A stretch of 64,000 nucleotides of DNA from Streptomyces megasporus (GCF_000718985.1 NZ_JODL01000026.1:5611-69610); one strand, 5' to 3'. Numbered from the stretch's first letter, positions 34,182 to 45,503 are shown. Numbers and translations are program-made. The notes: a model not told the origin generated them from the letters alone.

Positions 34182-35360
34182 TCAGAAGGCGTAGCGGATG
34201 TTCAACCAGGGGGCGTGGGCGGCGACCAGTCCGCGCAGCCGCTCCAGGGCCGCGCCCTTGGCGCCGGCCCGGTAGCGCACGTTCAGGCTCCCGTTCTCCG
34301 AGCGTTTGACCTCCTGGAGATCCGGCCGCCACAGCACCTCCTCGGCGCGCGGATGCCAGTTCAGGTTCACCTCGTGAAGGTCCCGGTTGTGGGTGAGCAT
34401 GATCACCTCGGCCGCCGCCTGCTCCTTCACCGCTCGAGGCAGGACGTCGTCGAGCTCCCGCAGCAGCTCTGCCCACGCGGCCTCCCAGCCGGGACGCACC
34501 ACCACCGGCGAGAGGTTGAAGTGCACCTCGTACCCGGCCTCCAGGAAGTCGCCCGCGGCGGCGATCCGCTCGGCCACCGGGCTGGTGCGGAGGTCCAGCA
34601 GCCGGGAGTCGGCGGCCGGCATGAGGGAGAAGCGGATCCTGGTTCGGCCGCGCGGATCGAACGCCAGGAGGTCGGGGTTGACGAACTTGGTCGCGAAGGA
34701 CGCCTTCGCCGTCGGCCACTGCCGGAAGGCGGCGACCAGCTCGGCGGTGCCGTCGCAGATCAGGGCGTCCACCGAGCAGTCGCCGTTCTCCCCGACGTCG
34801 TACACCCACGCGGCGGGGTCGCACTGGTTGGGGACGCGTTTGGGCCCCTGCGCCGCGACGTGGCGGGCGATGCGGCCGATGATCTCCTCGGTGTTGACGA
34901 AGACGGTGATCGGGTTGGCGTGGCCCTTGCGCCGGGGCACGTAGCAGTAGGCGCAGGCCATGGCGCAGCCGTTGGAGAGGCCCGGTGCGATCCAGTCGGC
35001 CGAGCGACCGTTGGGACGCGGGGCGAAGGTCTTCCGCACCCCCAGGACCAGCGTCTCGGTCTTCACCCGGACCCAGCGCGCTGCGTTGTCCTCGTCTCCG
35101 TGCAGCCGCGGGATCCGCCAGTGCGAGGCGACCTCCACGACCCGGGCCCGGGGAAAACGAGCGATGATCTCCCGGCCGCGGTCCGAGGCGGCGGCCTCCG
35201 GCTCGGCGTGTATCTCCCGCACGTCGAGCATCCGGGCCGCGGCGGGGGAGTCGCGGAAGGCCGTCCCGGACGCCGGGCGGCGGACCGCTCCGGAGGGGAG
35301 GGGCGGCAGCAGGTCCTCCACGGGGAACAGGCCGTCCGCCCGGTCGGGGTGGTGCTGCAC
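34182..35360 (-). CDS. Spore photoproduct lyase-like radical SAM protein
   Basis: A 392-residue radical SAM protein of the SplB-like family. The cluster motif is Cys-x3-Cys-x2-Cys in GCAMACAYCYVPRR. Other family blocks are LLVLGVRKTFAPRPNG-like, QCDPAAWVYDVGENGDCSVD, KFVNPDLLAFDPRGRTRIRFSLMP and VMLTHNRDLHEVNLNWHP-like. SplB repairs the spore photoproduct in Bacillus endospore DNA. The actinobacterial relatives have no shown substrate. GTG 35360 is chosen because GGAG lies 6 bases before it. The frame is open to 35423, inside a 50-base palindrome, and an internal ATG at 35231 is less likely because it removes the conserved FPVEDLLPPLP segment. Confidence 0.85.
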   Translation of the reverse strand: MQHHPDRADGLFPVEDLLPPLPSGAVRRPASGTAFRDSPAAARMLDVREIHAEPEAAASDRGREIIARFPRARVVEVASHWRIPRLHGDEDNAARWVRVKTETLVLGVRKTFAPRPNGRSADWIAPGLSNGCAMACAYCYVPRRKGHANPITVFVNTEEIIGRIARHVAAQGPKRVPNQCDPAAWVYDVGENGDCSVDALICDGTAELVAAFRQWPTAKASFATKFVNPDLLAFDPRGRTRIRFSLMPAADSRLLDLRTSPVAERIAAAGDFLEAGYEVHFNLSPVVVRPGWEAAWAELLRELDDVLPRAVKEQAAAEVIMLTHNRDLHEVNLNWHPRAEEVLWRPDLQEVKRSENGSLNVRYRAGAKGAALERLRGLVAAHAPWLNIRYAF

Positions 35361-35711
35361 GGAGGGCTCCGGACGGTTCGCGGACGACGGACGCACCGTC
35401 GAGTCTACGGGAGCGCTCGCCACGGGGCGTGGGCTCCGGAGCCCACGCCCCGTGGCGAGCGCCGGGAGGCACCGAGCCCGGAGCGCGCCGGCGCGGGGCC
35501 GCGACTCCGGGAACCGGTCGCGCGGTGGGCGTCGTCACGGTCTGCGTGACCGCCGTCGGCCGCTCGTGAGCCCGTCGCCCGCCGACCGCGCGACGGCGGG
35601 GCGTGCGCCGCACCGCGTCGACGGAACCGCCGAGCACGGCCGACGAATCCCGCCCCGTCCACAGCCCTCCGTCCACAGCCTCCCGCCCACCCACCCGTGG
35701 AAGGACGCCCC
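35361..35711. other. Divergent gap between SPL-like and glucarate dehydratase genes
   Basis: A 351-base region without a supported gene. Its main feature is the uninterrupted 50-base palindrome at 35413-35462. Confidence 0.6.
35413..35462. repeat. Perfect 50-base palindrome
   Basis: Left arm 35413-35437 and right arm 35438-35462 are exact reverse complements with no spacer; the centre is GGGCTCC-GGAGCCC. It lies between divergent genes, so a terminator role is not obvious. It might block read-through from an opposing transcript or bind a dimeric protein. Confidence 0.85.
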
Positions 35712-37058
35712 ATGCCCCACCCGACATCCGTTTGCGCCCGCCCGGTCGTGACCGGGATGCGGGTCGTTCCCGTCGCGGGCCACGACAGCATGCTGTTGAA
35801 CCTGAGCGGAGCCCACGCCCCGTACTTCACCCGCAACCTCGTCGTCCTGACCGACTCGGAAGGGCGCACCGGGGTCGGCGAGGTACCGGGCGGCGAGGGC
35901 ATCCGGACCACCCTGGAGGAGGCGCGGGACCTGGTCGTCGGCCGGCCGATCGCGGACCACCATGCCGTGCTGCGGTCCATCCGGGAACGCTTCGCGGACC
36001 GCGACGCCGGCGGCCGGGGCGTCCAGACCTTCGACGTGCGCGTCACCGTGCACGCGGTCACCGCGGTGGAGTCGGCGCTGCTGGACCTGCTGGGGCGACA
36101 CCTGGAGGTGCCCGTGGCGGCCCTGCTCGGCGAGGGCCGGCAGCGCGACCGCGTCCCGGTGCTCGGCTACCTCTTCCACATCGGCGACCGGAACCGCACC
36201 GACCTGCCCTACCGGACGGAGCCCGACGCGCGGGACGACTGGTTCCGGCTGCGCAACGAGGAGGCCCTCACGCCCGAGGCCGTCGTCGGGCTCGCCGAGG
36301 CCGCTCGGCGGCGGTACGGGTTCCGGGACTTCAAGCTCAAGGGCGGTGTCCTGCCGGGGGCCGAGGAGGCGGAGACCGTCCGAGCGCTGGCCGAACGCTT
36401 CCCGGACGCCCGCGTCACGCTGGACCCCAACGGGTGCTGGTCGCTGGAGGAGGCGATCGCCCTGGGCCGTGCCCTGCGCGACGTCCTGTCCTACGCCGAG
36501 GACCCCTGCGGCCCGGAGAACGACTACTCGGGCCGCGAGACCATGGCGGAGTTCCGCCGCGCGACCGGCCTGCGCACGGCGACGAACATGATCGCCACCG
36601 ACTGGCGGCAGCTCGGGCACGCCGTCCGCGGCGACGCGGTGGACATCCCCCTGGCCGACCCCCACTTCTGGACGATGGGCGGATCGGTCCGAGTCGCCCA
36701 GCTCTGCGACGCCTGGGGGCTGACCTGGGGCTCGCACTCCAACAACCACTTCGACGTGTCCCTGGCCATGTTCACGCACGTCGCGGCGGCCGCACCCGGG
36801 GACATCACCGCCATCGACACCCACTGGATCTGGCAGGACGGCGAGCACCTGACCACCGACCCCCTCGTCATCGAGGACGGCATGGTGGAGGTCCCCCGAC
36901 GACCGGGCCTCGGCGTCGACCTCGACATGGAACGGGTGGAGGCGGCGCACGAGCTGTACGAGAGTCTGGGCCTGGGAGGCCGGGACGACGCGGCGGCCAT
37001 GCGGTACCTGGTGCCCGGCTGGCGGTTCGACCGCAAACGCCCGGCCCTCGTCCGCTGA
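35712..37058 (+). CDS. gudD: Glucarate dehydratase (enolase superfamily)
   Basis: A 448-residue enolase-superfamily enzyme that dehydrates D-glucarate (or L-idarate) to 5-keto-4-deoxyglucarate. Family features are the N-terminal capping domain ([22 protein letters not shown]), the catalytic Lys pair in FRDFKLKGG, metal ligands in LDPNG and EDPCG plus the following Asn (MIATDW region), and the general base His in [24 protein letters not shown] 35712 has GAAGGA 6 bases upstream. No other glucarate catabolic gene is adjacent. Confidence 0.92.
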   Translation: MPHPTSVCARPVVTGMRVVPVAGHDSMLLNLSGAHAPYFTRNLVVLTDSEGRTGVGEVPGGEGIRTTLEEARDLVVGRPIADHHAVLRSIRERFADRDAGGRGVQTFDVRVTVHAVTAVESALLDLLGRHLEVPVAALLGEGRQRDRVPVLGYLFHIGDRNRTDLPYRTEPDARDDWFRLRNEEALTPEAVVGLAEAARRRYGFRDFKLKGGVLPGAEEAETVRALAERFPDARVTLDPNGCWSLEEAIALGRALRDVLSYAEDPCGPENDYSGRETMAEFRRATGLRTATNMIATDWRQLGHAVRGDAVDIPLADPHFWTMGGSVRVAQLCDAWGLTWGSHSNNHFDVSLAMFTHVAAAAPGDITAIDTHWIWQDGEHLTTDPLVIEDGMVEVPRRPGLGVDLDMERVEAAHELYESLGLGGRDDAAAMRYLVPGWRFDRKRPALVR

Positions 37059-37071
37059 GCGGAAAGACCCC

Positions 37072-37105
37072 GCCCCGCGCCCGGCCCGTACGCCGGGCGC
37101 GGGGC
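37072..37105. terminator. Bidirectional terminator between gudD and the spore pigment hydroxylase
   Basis: GCCCCGCGCCCGGC and GCCGGGCGCGGGGC form a perfect 14-base stem with a 6-base loop between two convergent genes. Confidence 0.75.
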
Positions 37106-37181
37106 CGGCGGACGACGTCCTCGGTGTTCGCGAGACCTCCGTGCGTCTCGCGGCGGTCGCCGTCGTCGGGGCCCGGTCCGC

Positions 37182-38861
37182 TCAGGCGAGCGCGAACAGG
37201 GTGGTGAGGACGGAGTGGAGGGTGTCGCGGGGGTGGGAGTCGGGGCCGGGGGAGCGCCAGGCGACGAACCCGTCGGGGCGGACGAGGACGGCGCCTTGGG
37301 GGGTGACGCCGTGGTGCCGGGCCCAGTCGGCGTCGTCCGCGGGGACGAGGTCGGCGTCGGGGGTGGTGCCGACGCGGTAGGAGGCCAAGGGGACGGACAG
37401 GCGCTGGACGAGCTGTCGGGCCGCGGTGTGCCACTCGGGAGCGGTGTCGGAGCTGAGGAGGACCGGCGTGCGTTCGTACAGGTCGAGGGTGGAGACGCGG
37501 CGGCCGTCGTGGTCCAGCCACAGGTGGGGCGCGCGGCTGCCGGGCTCGCCGGTCAGTCGGGGCGTGGGGGGAAGGATGGGGGTGGCGGGGTCGACGCCGA
37601 GGACGGCGCCGCGGACGTAGCGGTAGGCCAGGGCGGTGGCGAGGATGGCGGCCCCGGGCCCGCCCCCGCCGGGCTTGCCTCCGGGGCCTCCGGGGCCATC
37701 GGGCCCGCCGCCGGCGGCGGGGGGCGGTGTGTAGCCGGGGTGGTGGTGCTCGGCGGAACGGTCGGAGGCACGGGTCGCGGTGGCCTGGGCGACGGGGCGA
37801 CGCTCGGCGTCATAGGTGGCCAGCAGCTCCGGTCCCGCCCAGCCGTGGTGGACGGCGGCGAGCTTCCAGGCGAGGTTGTGGGCGTCCTGGATGCCGGTGT
37901 TGGCGCCGAACGCGCCGGTGGGGGACATCTCGTGCGCGGAGTCCCCGGCGAGGTGGACGCGGCCGGCGGTGTAGGACAGCGCGACGCGTTCGGCGGCGTG
38001 CCAGGCCGCGCGGCCGGTGATCTCGATGTCGAGGTCGGGGTCGCCGACGGCGCGGCGGATGTGGTCGGTGCACCGGGCGTCGGTGAAGTCCTCCAGGGTC
38101 TCGCCGCGATCGGGGCGCCAGGGCAGGTGGAAGACCCACCGCTCCCGGTTGTCGACGGGCAGCAGGGCCCCGTCGGCGTCGGGACGGGTCAGGTAGCACA
38201 TCAGGAACCGGCGGTCGCCGACGACTTCGGCCAGCCGGCGGGAGTCGAAGGTGACGCTGACGTTGTGGAACAGCTCGCCCGGTCCGCTGTGACCGATGCC
38301 CAACTGCTCGCGGATGGGGCTGCGCGGGCCGTCCGCGGCGATGAGGTGATCGGCGCGGATGGTGGTGTGGTCGCCGGTGTGTCGGTTCTTGACAGTGGCG
38401 GTGACGCCGTCGGAGTCGGGCGCGAAGGAGATCAGCTCGGTGGCGAAACGCAGGTCGCCGCCGAGGGCGCGGGCGGACTCCAGCAGGACCGGCTCCAGGT
38501 CGTTCTGGCTGCACAGGCACCAGGAACTGGGACTGATACGGGCCAGCTTGCCGTCCGGGTCCATCTGCTGGAACAACCACGTGCCCTCCTCGCCCACCAG
38601 CGAGGGAGCCTGGAAGATGCCGTGGTTGTCGGCCAGCACCGAGGCGGCCTCCCGGATCGCCGCCTCGACCCCGGCGGTCCGGAACAGCTCCATGGTGCGC
38701 ACGTTGTTGCCGCGTCCGCGGGGGTGGGTGGAGGTGCCCGAGTGCCGTTCCACCAGGGTGTGCCGCACGCCCAGGCGCCCCAGGAACAGCGAGGCGGACA
38801 GGCCCACCAGGGAACCGCCGACGATGAGGACCGGGACTTTCAGGTCGGCTTCGTTGTGCAT
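37182..38861 (-). CDS. whiE-ORFVIII: FAD-dependent polyketide hydroxylase, whiE ORFVIII type
   Basis: A 559-residue flavoprotein hydroxylase of the aromatic polyketide class. It has the FAD motif LIVGGSLVGLSASLFLGRLG, the DG motif in LIAADGPRSPIREQLG, and the GD motif in VHLAGDSAHEMSPTGAFG. The C-terminal thioredoxin-like domain is typical of this class, and a Gly/Pro-rich insertion lies at about 395-415. It is transcribed divergently from the pigment synthase operon, exactly as ORFVIII in S. coelicolor whiE, where it tailors the spore pigment late in development. ATG 38861 has GGAGG 6 bases upstream. The frame is open to 38924 but without support. Confidence 0.9.
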   Translation of the reverse strand: MHNEADLKVPVLIVGGSLVGLSASLFLGRLGVRHTLVERHSGTSTHPRGRGNNVRTMELFRTAGVEAAIREAASVLADNHGIFQAPSLVGEEGTWLFQQMDPDGKLARISPSSWCLCSQNDLEPVLLESARALGGDLRFATELISFAPDSDGVTATVKNRHTGDHTTIRADHLIAADGPRSPIREQLGIGHSGPGELFHNVSVTFDSRRLAEVVGDRRFLMCYLTRPDADGALLPVDNRERWVFHLPWRPDRGETLEDFTDARCTDHIRRAVGDPDLDIEITGRAAWHAAERVALSYTAGRVHLAGDSAHEMSPTGAFGANTGIQDAHNLAWKLAAVHHGWAGPELLATYDAERRPVAQATATRASDRSAEHHHPGYTPPPAAGGGPDGPGGPGGKPGGGGPGAAILATALAYRYVRGAVLGVDPATPILPPTPRLTGEPGSRAPHLWLDHDGRRVSTLDLYERTPVLLSSDTAPEWHTAARQLVQRLSVPLASYRVGTTPDADLVPADDADWARHHGVTPQGAVLVRPDGFVAWRSPGPDSHPRDTLHSVLTTLFALA

Positions 38862-39235
38862 CACTGGCCTCCAACACATCGCATCCACCGGCACCCGCGA
38901 GCACGGACACCGGTGGTGATGCATGCCACCGCACCGCCCGGCCTTGCCCCCACATCACCCGGATGAGTCCGCCGGGGAGCCGGAAGGTCGGGGAGCCGGC
39001 GGCTGGGGGGCCGTCACATGTCGACTCCCCGAGAGCGCTTGGCACGCCGTCACCTGGATGATCCGCAGGATTTGCGGGGCGGCCGGACCCGTCACACGAT
39101 CAAGATCGCGGCAGCCGGCGCCGGGGCGAAGGGGCGTCGGTCCCTCCGCTCCCCGGATCCCCCGTGCCCCCGGAGATTCCAGGACTCCGAAGATCTCGAA
39201 GTTTTCGATCCCCTTGTGAAGGAGAGGTGTGCCGG
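38862..39235. other. Divergent promoter region of the spore pigment cluster
   Basis: A 374-base gap without a gene. It must carry the two divergent promoters. An imperfect inverted repeat (CACCGG at 38886-38891 with CCGGTG at 38910-38915, flanked by ATC/GAT bases) lies close to the hydroxylase start. I could not identify the sigma-specific elements. Confidence 0.5.
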
Positions 39236-40375
39236 ATGACTGCCTCGGGCCGTGGACCGCAGGTGTCGGGTGGTGTCTCACAGTCGGCGTTCGACGGCTC
39301 CAGGCTCCGGGTCGTGCTGCTGCTGGAGGTCGAGGACGGGGCCCGGCAACGGTTCCTCGACGCCTACGAGCGGATGTGCCGACAGGTGGCGTCCACGCCG
39401 GGACACATCCGGGACCAGGTGTGCCAGTCGGTGGAGGACCCGTCCCAGTGGCTGATCACCAGCGAGTGGGAGAGCGCGCCCCCGTTCCTGGCGTGGGTCA
39501 ACAGCGAGGAACACCTGGAACTGGTCAAGCCGCTGCGGGCCTGCGTCACGGACATGCGATCGCTGCGGTTCGGCATCGTACGGGAGACCGGCTCCGACGT
39601 GACCGAGACGACCGAGGCACGGGTTCCGGTGCGGGTCGGAGACGGCGTCGTCCGGCACGCGCTCACCTACACCGTCACCCCGGGCAGCGAGTCCAAGGTC
39701 GCCGAGATCCTGGCCGGCCACCCGCTGCCCGTCCCTCGGGAGGAGGACCCGGTGCGGCTGGGACGCACCGCGCTGTTCCTGCACGGCGACCGCGTGGTGC
39801 AGACCTTCGAGCTGCGGCGGGCGCGCGGCGACCTGCTGACCTGCCTGCTCCACCTCGTCTCCCTGCCCGAGGTGCGCGCGGTGGAGGAGGCCCTCGCCCC
39901 ACACCTGGAACGAGAGCGGAACCTGACGGAGGTACAGGCGGCGCGGGAGTTCTTCACCCGGGCCGCGCTGCCGGCCGTCCACCACGTCGCCGCCGACCGA
40001 CCGACCTCGTCCCGGACGTGCCGACGAGCCCTGTGCTGGCCGGCCGCGGCCGGTCACGGCGAGGCCTTGGCGCGCCTGTTGGCGCGGCAGGACCAGACGG
40101 CCGCCGCCGACCCGCACGGTCCCCTGCGGGCCGCCACCGTCTTCCACCGCGACGACCTCGTCGTCCGTCTGGTGGAGATCGACGGCGACCCCGAGACGGT
40201 CCCCGCGGCGACCCTGGGCCTGACCACCCCCGAGGCCGCCACCGAGGCCGCGTCCCTGCTCGACCGGGACGCCCTCGGCATCGACGGGCCCCTCACCGAC
40301 GACCGCCGACTCCTACGCCTCCTCGCCCACACCGACATGCGACTCCTGGCCGACCGCGGCGCGCCGGTCTCCTGA
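39236..40375 (+). CDS. whiE-ORFI: SchA/CurD-like spore pigment protein (antibiotic biosynthesis monooxygenase-like)
   Basis: A 379-residue protein, first gene of the pigment operon. Residues about 20-110 form an ABM-like dimeric alpha/beta barrel ([44 protein letters not shown]). The middle and C-terminus ([32 protein letters not shown]) match the SchA/CurD family found only in type II spore pigment clusters. The exact step is unproven; a role in oxygenation or folding of the polyketide is inferred. ATG 39236 follows GAAGGAGAGG. The frame is open to 39164 without support. Confidence 0.86.
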   Translation: MTASGRGPQVSGGVSQSAFDGSRLRVVLLLEVEDGARQRFLDAYERMCRQVASTPGHIRDQVCQSVEDPSQWLITSEWESAPPFLAWVNSEEHLELVKPLRACVTDMRSLRFGIVRETGSDVTETTEARVPVRVGDGVVRHALTYTVTPGSESKVAEILAGHPLPVPREEDPVRLGRTALFLHGDRVVQTFELRRARGDLLTCLLHLVSLPEVRAVEEALAPHLERERNLTEVQAAREFFTRAALPAVHHVAADRPTSSRTCRRALCWPAAAGHGEALARLLARQDQTAAADPHGPLRAATVFHRDDLVVRLVEIDGDPETVPAATLGLTTPEAATEAASLLDRDALGIDGPLTDDRRLLRLLAHTDMRLLADRGAPVS

Positions 40376-40503
40376 CCGCCGCCGCGCACGGCCCACCGTC
40401 GACCGTGCGGCGCCGGACCTTCGACCACCGGCGCACCGGCCGTTCCCCCTCCGCACCGCCTGCCGCCGTGGCAGCGCCCCTCACCCCCATGGAGTGATTG
40501 ATC

Positions 40504-40923
40504 ATGACCGAGCTGCGTTCGTGCATCGTGGACCTGGACCAGATTCCGCCCAACCGTCGGCGTGGAGGCGATCTGCGCGCCATGCTCACGCCGGCGACGG
40601 TGGGGACCACCAGCGGATTCATGGGAGTGGCCCTGGTGGACCCCGGAGACCGCATCGGCGAGCACTACCACCCCTACTCCGAGGAGTTCGTCTACGTCGT
40701 CAACGGGCAGTGGGAGGTGGACCTGGACGGGGAGCCGCACCCGCTCCGCCCCGAGCAGGCCCTGCTGATCCCGATCAACGTGCGGCACCGGTTCCGCAAC
40801 GTCGGCGACACCCCGGCCCGGCTGGTGTTCCACCTCGGCCCGCTGGCGCCGCGGCCGGAGCTCGGCCACGTCGACACCGAGGACACCACCGCTTCGGTGG
40901 AACCCTCGGGGGTGGGGTCGTGA
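40504..40923 (+). CDS. whiE-ORFII: Cupin domain protein, whiE ORFII type
   Basis: A 139-residue single cupin. The two cupin motifs are present: [21 protein letters not shown] with metal-binding His and Glu residues, and [12 protein letters not shown]. This corresponds to ORFII/CurC of spore pigment clusters, which is thought to assist polyketide cyclisation or oxidation. ATG 40504 follows GGAG. Its stop overlaps the KS-alpha start (GTGA), which shows translational coupling to the minimal PKS. Confidence 0.88.
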   Translation: MTELRSCIVDLDQIPPNRRRGGDLRAMLTPATVGTTSGFMGVALVDPGDRIGEHYHPYSEEFVYVVNGQWEVDLDGEPHPLRPEQALLIPINVRHRFRNVGDTPARLVFHLGPLAPRPELGHVDTEDTTASVEPSGVGS

Positions 40924-42188
40924 CCCGTCGGGTCGCCGTGACCGGCCTGGGGGTGGTGGCCCCCGGCGGCATCGGCACCCCGGCGTTCTGGGACCTGCTC
41001 TCGGCGGGCCGGACCGCCACCCGGCGGATCAGCCTCTTCGACCCGGCCGGCCTGCGGTCGCAGATCGCGGCCGAGTGCGACTTCGACCCCCTCGCCCACG
41101 GCCTGACCGTGGAACAGACCGAGCGCTGCGACCGGTACGTGCAGTTCGCGCTGGTCGCCGCCGCCGAGGCCCTGGCCGACGCCGGTCTGGAGGTCGAACG
41201 GGAGGACCCCTGGCGGACAGGGGTGTTCCTGGGCACCGCGGTCGGCGGCACCACCCGGCTGGAGAACGACTACGTGGCCGTCAGCGAGCGCGGCACCCGG
41301 TGGGCGGTGGACCACCACCGCGCCGGACCGCACCTGCACCGCGCGTTCTCCCCCAGCACCCTGGCCGCCACCGTCGCCGAGCACATCGGCGCCCACGGCC
41401 CGGTCCAGGCGGTCTCCACCGGCTGCACCTCCGGCCTGGACGCGGTCGGCTACGCCTTCCACGCCATCGCCGACGGCCGCGCCGACATCTGCGTGACCGG
41501 CGCCTCGGACTCCCCGATCTCGCCGATCACCATGGCCTGCTTCGACGCGATCAAGGCCACCTCCCCCAACAACGACGACCCCGCCCACGCCTCCCGCCCC
41601 TTCGACGCCGACCGCGACGGGTTCGTCATGGGCGAAGGCGGCGCGGTCCTGGTGCTGGAGGAGTGGGAGCACGCCCGGGCCCGAGGCGCGCGCATCCACG
41701 CCGAGATCGCCGGCTACGCCGGATTCGGCAACGCCTACCACATGACCGGACTGACCGCCGAGGGACTGGAGATGGCCCGGGCCATCGACACCGCCCTGGA
41801 CCAGGCCCGCCGGAACGGAACGGACGTCGACTACGTCAACGCCCACGGCTCGGGCACCCGACAGAACGACCGCCACGAGACCGCGGCGGTCAAACGCTCC
41901 CTGGGCACCCACGCCTACTCCACCCCGATGAGCTCGATCAAGTCCATGGTCGGCCACTCGCTGGGCGCCATCGGCTCCATCGAACTCGTCGCCTGCGTCC
42001 TGGCTCTGGTCCACCAGGTCGTGCCCCCCACCGCCAACTACCACACCCCCGACCCCGAATGCGACCTGGACTACGTCCCTCGCCAGGCACGCGAACACAC
42101 CATCGACACCGTGCTGTCCGTCGGCAGCGGCTTCGGCGGCTTCCAATCCGCCGTCGTCCTCACCCGGCCCGAGGGGAGGACACGATGA
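40920..42188 (+). CDS. whiE-ORFIII: Type II PKS ketosynthase alpha, spore pigment
   Basis: A 422-residue KS-alpha. The nucleophile is Cys169 in [10 protein letters not shown]. Catalytic His residues lie in [11 protein letters not shown] and [12 protein letters not shown], and the Lys is in [10 protein letters not shown]. It condenses malonyl units with the KS-beta and ACP partners to make the poly-beta-ketone of the spore pigment. The start overlaps the cupin gene and the end overlaps KS-beta (ATGA), giving a tightly coupled minimal PKS. Confidence 0.95.
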   Translation: MTRRVAVTGLGVVAPGGIGTPAFWDLLSAGRTATRRISLFDPAGLRSQIAAECDFDPLAHGLTVEQTERCDRYVQFALVAAAEALADAGLEVEREDPWRTGVFLGTAVGGTTRLENDYVAVSERGTRWAVDHHRAGPHLHRAFSPSTLAATVAEHIGAHGPVQAVSTGCTSGLDAVGYAFHAIADGRADICVTGASDSPISPITMACFDAIKATSPNNDDPAHASRPFDADRDGFVMGEGGAVLVLEEWEHARARGARIHAEIAGYAGFGNAYHMTGLTAEGLEMARAIDTALDQARRNGTDVDYVNAHGSGTRQNDRHETAAVKRSLGTHAYSTPMSSIKSMVGHSLGAIGSIELVACVLALVHQVVPPTANYHTPDPECDLDYVPRQAREHTIDTVLSVGSGFGGFQSAVVLTRPEGRTR

Positions 42189-43444
42189 ACGCGGAGCCGG
42201 AACCGAAGCCGGAGCGGCGAGCGGCGATCACCGGCATCGGCGTGGTCGCGCCGGGCGCGATCGGGACGGAGGCCTTCTGGAAGAACACCGCCGACGGCGT
42301 CACGGCCCTGGGCCGGATCGACCGGGAGGGCTGCACCCACCTGCCGCTGCGGGTGGCCGGAGAGGTGCATGGCTTCGACCCGGCCGAGGTGATCGAGGAC
42401 ACCTACCTGGTGCAGACCGACCGCTTCACCCACTTCGCGATGGTCGCCACCGTCTGGGCGTTGGAGGACGCCCGGCTGGGCCACGCCGACCTCGACTCCC
42501 CCTACTCGGTGGGCGTGGTCACCGCGGCGGGCTCCGGCGGCGGCGAGTTCGGCCAGCGCGAGTTGCAGAAGCTGTGGGGCTCCGGCTCCCGCCACGTCGG
42601 CCCGTACCAGTCCATCGCCTGGTTCTACGCGGCCAGCACCGGTCAGATCTCCATCCGCGGCGGCTTCAAGGGCCCCTGCGGGGTGGTGGCCGGCGACGAG
42701 GCGGGCGGCCTGGACGCCCTGGCGCACGCCGCCCGCACCGTCGGCCGGGGCACCGACACCGTCCTGGTCGGCGCGGCCGAGGCCCCTCTGGCCCCCTACT
42801 CCATGGTCTGCCAGCTCGGCTACCCCGAACTGAGCACCGCCGACGACCCGCGGAGCGCCTACACACCCTTCACCCCGGGCGCCCGCGGCTTCGCCCCCGC
42901 CGAGGGCGGCGCCATGCTCGTGGTGGAGTCCGAGGAGGCCGCCCACCGGCGCGGAGCGCCGGTGCGGGCCACGGTCGCCGGCCACGCCGCCACCTTCACC
43001 GGCAGCGGTCGCTGGGACCGGACCCGCGAGGGACTGGCCCACGCCATCCGCGGCGCCTTGGCCGAGGCCGACTGCGCCCCCGAGGAGATCGACGTCGTCT
43101 TCGCCGACGCCCTCGGTGTCGTCGATGCGGACCGGGCCGAGGCCGCCGCCCTCGTCGACGCCCTGGGACCGCACGGCAGGCGCGTGCCCGTCACCGCCCC
43201 CAAGACCGGCATCGGCCGCGCCTACTGCGCCGCTCCCGTACTGGACGTCGCCACCGCGGTCCTGGCCATGGAACACCACCTCGTTCCCCCCACCCCCAAC
43301 CTCACCGACCCCTGCTGCGACCTGAACCTGATCACCGACCGCCCCCATCCCACGCCCCTGCGCACCGCCCTGGTGCTCAGCCGGGGGCTGATGGGCACCA
43401 ACGCGGCCCTCGTCCTCCGCACTGGCGCCTCGGCGTCCCGTTGA
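42185..43444 (+). CDS. whiE-ORFIV: Type II PKS ketosynthase beta (chain length factor), spore pigment
   Basis: A 419-residue KS-beta with the full thiolase fold but no nucleophilic Cys. At the equivalent place it reads [13 protein letters not shown], so Glu172 (codon GAG) stands where antibiotic KS-beta subunits usually carry Gln. That residue is linked to malonyl-ACP decarboxylation for priming. The subunit sets chain length as a heterodimer with KS-alpha. The start overlaps KS-alpha; an ACP gene follows after 40 bases. Confidence 0.94.
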   Translation: MNAEPEPKPERRAAITGIGVVAPGAIGTEAFWKNTADGVTALGRIDREGCTHLPLRVAGEVHGFDPAEVIEDTYLVQTDRFTHFAMVATVWALEDARLGHADLDSPYSVGVVTAAGSGGGEFGQRELQKLWGSGSRHVGPYQSIAWFYAASTGQISIRGGFKGPCGVVAGDEAGGLDALAHAARTVGRGTDTVLVGAAEAPLAPYSMVCQLGYPELSTADDPRSAYTPFTPGARGFAPAEGGAMLVVESEEAAHRRGAPVRATVAGHAATFTGSGRWDRTREGLAHAIRGALAEADCAPEEIDVVFADALGVVDADRAEAAALVDALGPHGRRVPVTAPKTGIGRAYCAAPVLDVATAVLAMEHHLVPPTPNLTDPCCDLNLITDRPHPTPLRTALVLSRGLMGTNAALVLRTGASASR

Positions 43445-43484
43445 ACCCCCCACCGGACCACCCTCAGTGAAGGAGTGCATCCGC

Positions 43485-44277
<793 letters not shown>

Positions 44278-44295
44278 CCCCGGAAAGAACACCTC

Positions 44296-44628
44296 GTGCA
44301 CCACGCGCTGATCGTCGCCCGGATGAACCCCGGATCGGCTCCCGACATCGCCAAGATCTTCGCCGAATCGGACCGAGGCGAACTCCCCCACCTGGTGGGC
44401 GTCACCCACCGCCGTCTCTTCCACTTCGGCGACGACCTCTACTTCCACCTCATCGAAAGCCGCCGACCCCCCGGACCCGCCATCGCCCAGGTCACGGACC
44501 ACCCCGAGTTCCGTGCCATCAGCGATCAACTGTCCGCCCACGTCAAGGCCTACGACCCGGCCACCTGGCGCAGCCCCAAGGACGCCATGGCCCACTGCTT
44601 CTACCGCTGGGACAACCCCAACGGCTGA
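44296..44628 (+). CDS. whiE-ORFVII: TcmI-family polyketide cyclase, spore pigment
   Basis: A 110-residue dimeric alpha/beta-barrel cyclase of the TcmI/WhiE ORFVII family (LIVARMNPGSAPDIAKIFAESDRGELPHLVGVTHRRLFHFGDLYFHLIE-like layout with HFGDDLYFHLIE). It catalyses a later ring closure. The start at GTG 44296 lies 18 bases after the aromatase stop. It is the last gene of the operon and is followed at once by a strong double-hairpin terminator. Confidence 0.93.
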   Translation: MHHALIVARMNPGSAPDIAKIFAESDRGELPHLVGVTHRRLFHFGDDLYFHLIESRRPPGPAIAQVTDHPEFRAISDQLSAHVKAYDPATWRSPKDAMAHCFYRWDNPNG

Positions 44629-44646
44629 CCACCGGAGAGAAGCAGC

Positions 44647-44722
44647 ACGGGGAGGGGGCGAGGAGAACCCGCTCCGCCGCGGCACCCCGCGGCGGGACGC
44701 TCCTCGCCCCCTCCCCGTTTTC
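44647..44722 (+). terminator. Double-hairpin terminator of the spore pigment operon
   Basis: Outer arms 44647-44665 and 44700-44718 are perfect 19-base complements. The loop holds a second stem, CCGCCGCGG-CACC-CCGCGGCGG. A TTTT tract follows. It starts 19 bases after the last pigment gene. Confidence 0.85.
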
Positions 44723-44906
44723 CCGCTCCGTGCCTCACCCCACGTCGGTCGGACACCGGCCACGGACGGCTCTACGGACGGTCTGTCCCGTCGAACCGCA
44801 CCAGCGACCCCGGCGCTCCGGGGCCGGCGGAGGTCGGCGGACGGTGGGACTCGTCGCCTCGTCGCGCGCGATATCCGATTGCGGAGGTTCCGTCCGCCGA
44901 ACGACC

Positions 44907-45503
44907 ATGACGGCCATGGACCGACCTCGGGAGACCGTCGACTGTGGGGACTTCACCCTGCGGCGCTGGCGCGCGGAGAGCGACTTCGAGCCACTGTTCC
45001 GGATGATCGAGGAGTCCCTCGAACACCTCGGACCGTGGATGCCCTGGGTCGCCCACCATGCTCCGGAAGCCACCCGCGCCTTCCTCGCCGAGTGCGATCC
45101 CAAGTGGCGAAGCGGCGACGCGTACAACTACGCGATCACCGTGGACGGCGCGCTCGTGGGCAGTTGCTCGACGTACCGCGCGGGCGATCCGTCCGGCCGC
45201 GCCATGGGTTACTGGCTGCGTTCCGCCGCCACGGGCCGGGGCATCGCCACACGAGCCGTCGCCGCCATGGCGGCCGAGGCGTTCGCCCTGCCGGGCGTGG
45301 AGCATCTGGACATCGTGCACGACTCGGCCAACACCGCCAGTGGCGCCGTACCGCGACGGCTGGGGTTCGTCGAGGTCGGGCGCGAACGGGCGGCTCCGCC
45401 CGCGGCTCCCTCGGACAGTGGGATCGACGTGGTCTGGCGGCTGACCCGTCCCACGGAGCCTCTCCGCCGGCCGCACCGTTTCGGAACTCTTCCGGGGCTC
45501 TGA
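44907..45503 (+). CDS. GNAT family N-acetyltransferase (RimJ/RimL-like)
   Basis: A 198-residue acetyltransferase of the RimJ/RimL/Acetyltransf_3 type. The first strands are CGDFTLRRWRAESDFEPLFRMI. The acetyl-CoA-binding part is MGYWLRSAATGRGIATRAVAAM, with an R/G-x-x-G/A-like loop, followed by HLDIVHDSANTASGAVPRRLGF. The last residues form a basic Pro-rich tail. The target amine is unknown. ATG 44907 has no good ribosome site; ATG 44916 (MDRPRE) is an alternative. The frame is open far upstream only because of codon bias over the pigment genes. Confidence 0.85.
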   Translation: MTAMDRPRETVDCGDFTLRRWRAESDFEPLFRMIEESLEHLGPWMPWVAHHAPEATRAFLAECDPKWRSGDAYNYAITVDGALVGSCSTYRAGDPSGRAMGYWLRSAATGRGIATRAVAAMAAEAFALPGVEHLDIVHDSANTASGAVPRRLGFVEVGRERAAPPAAPSDSGIDVVWRLTRPTEPLRRPHRFGTLPGL

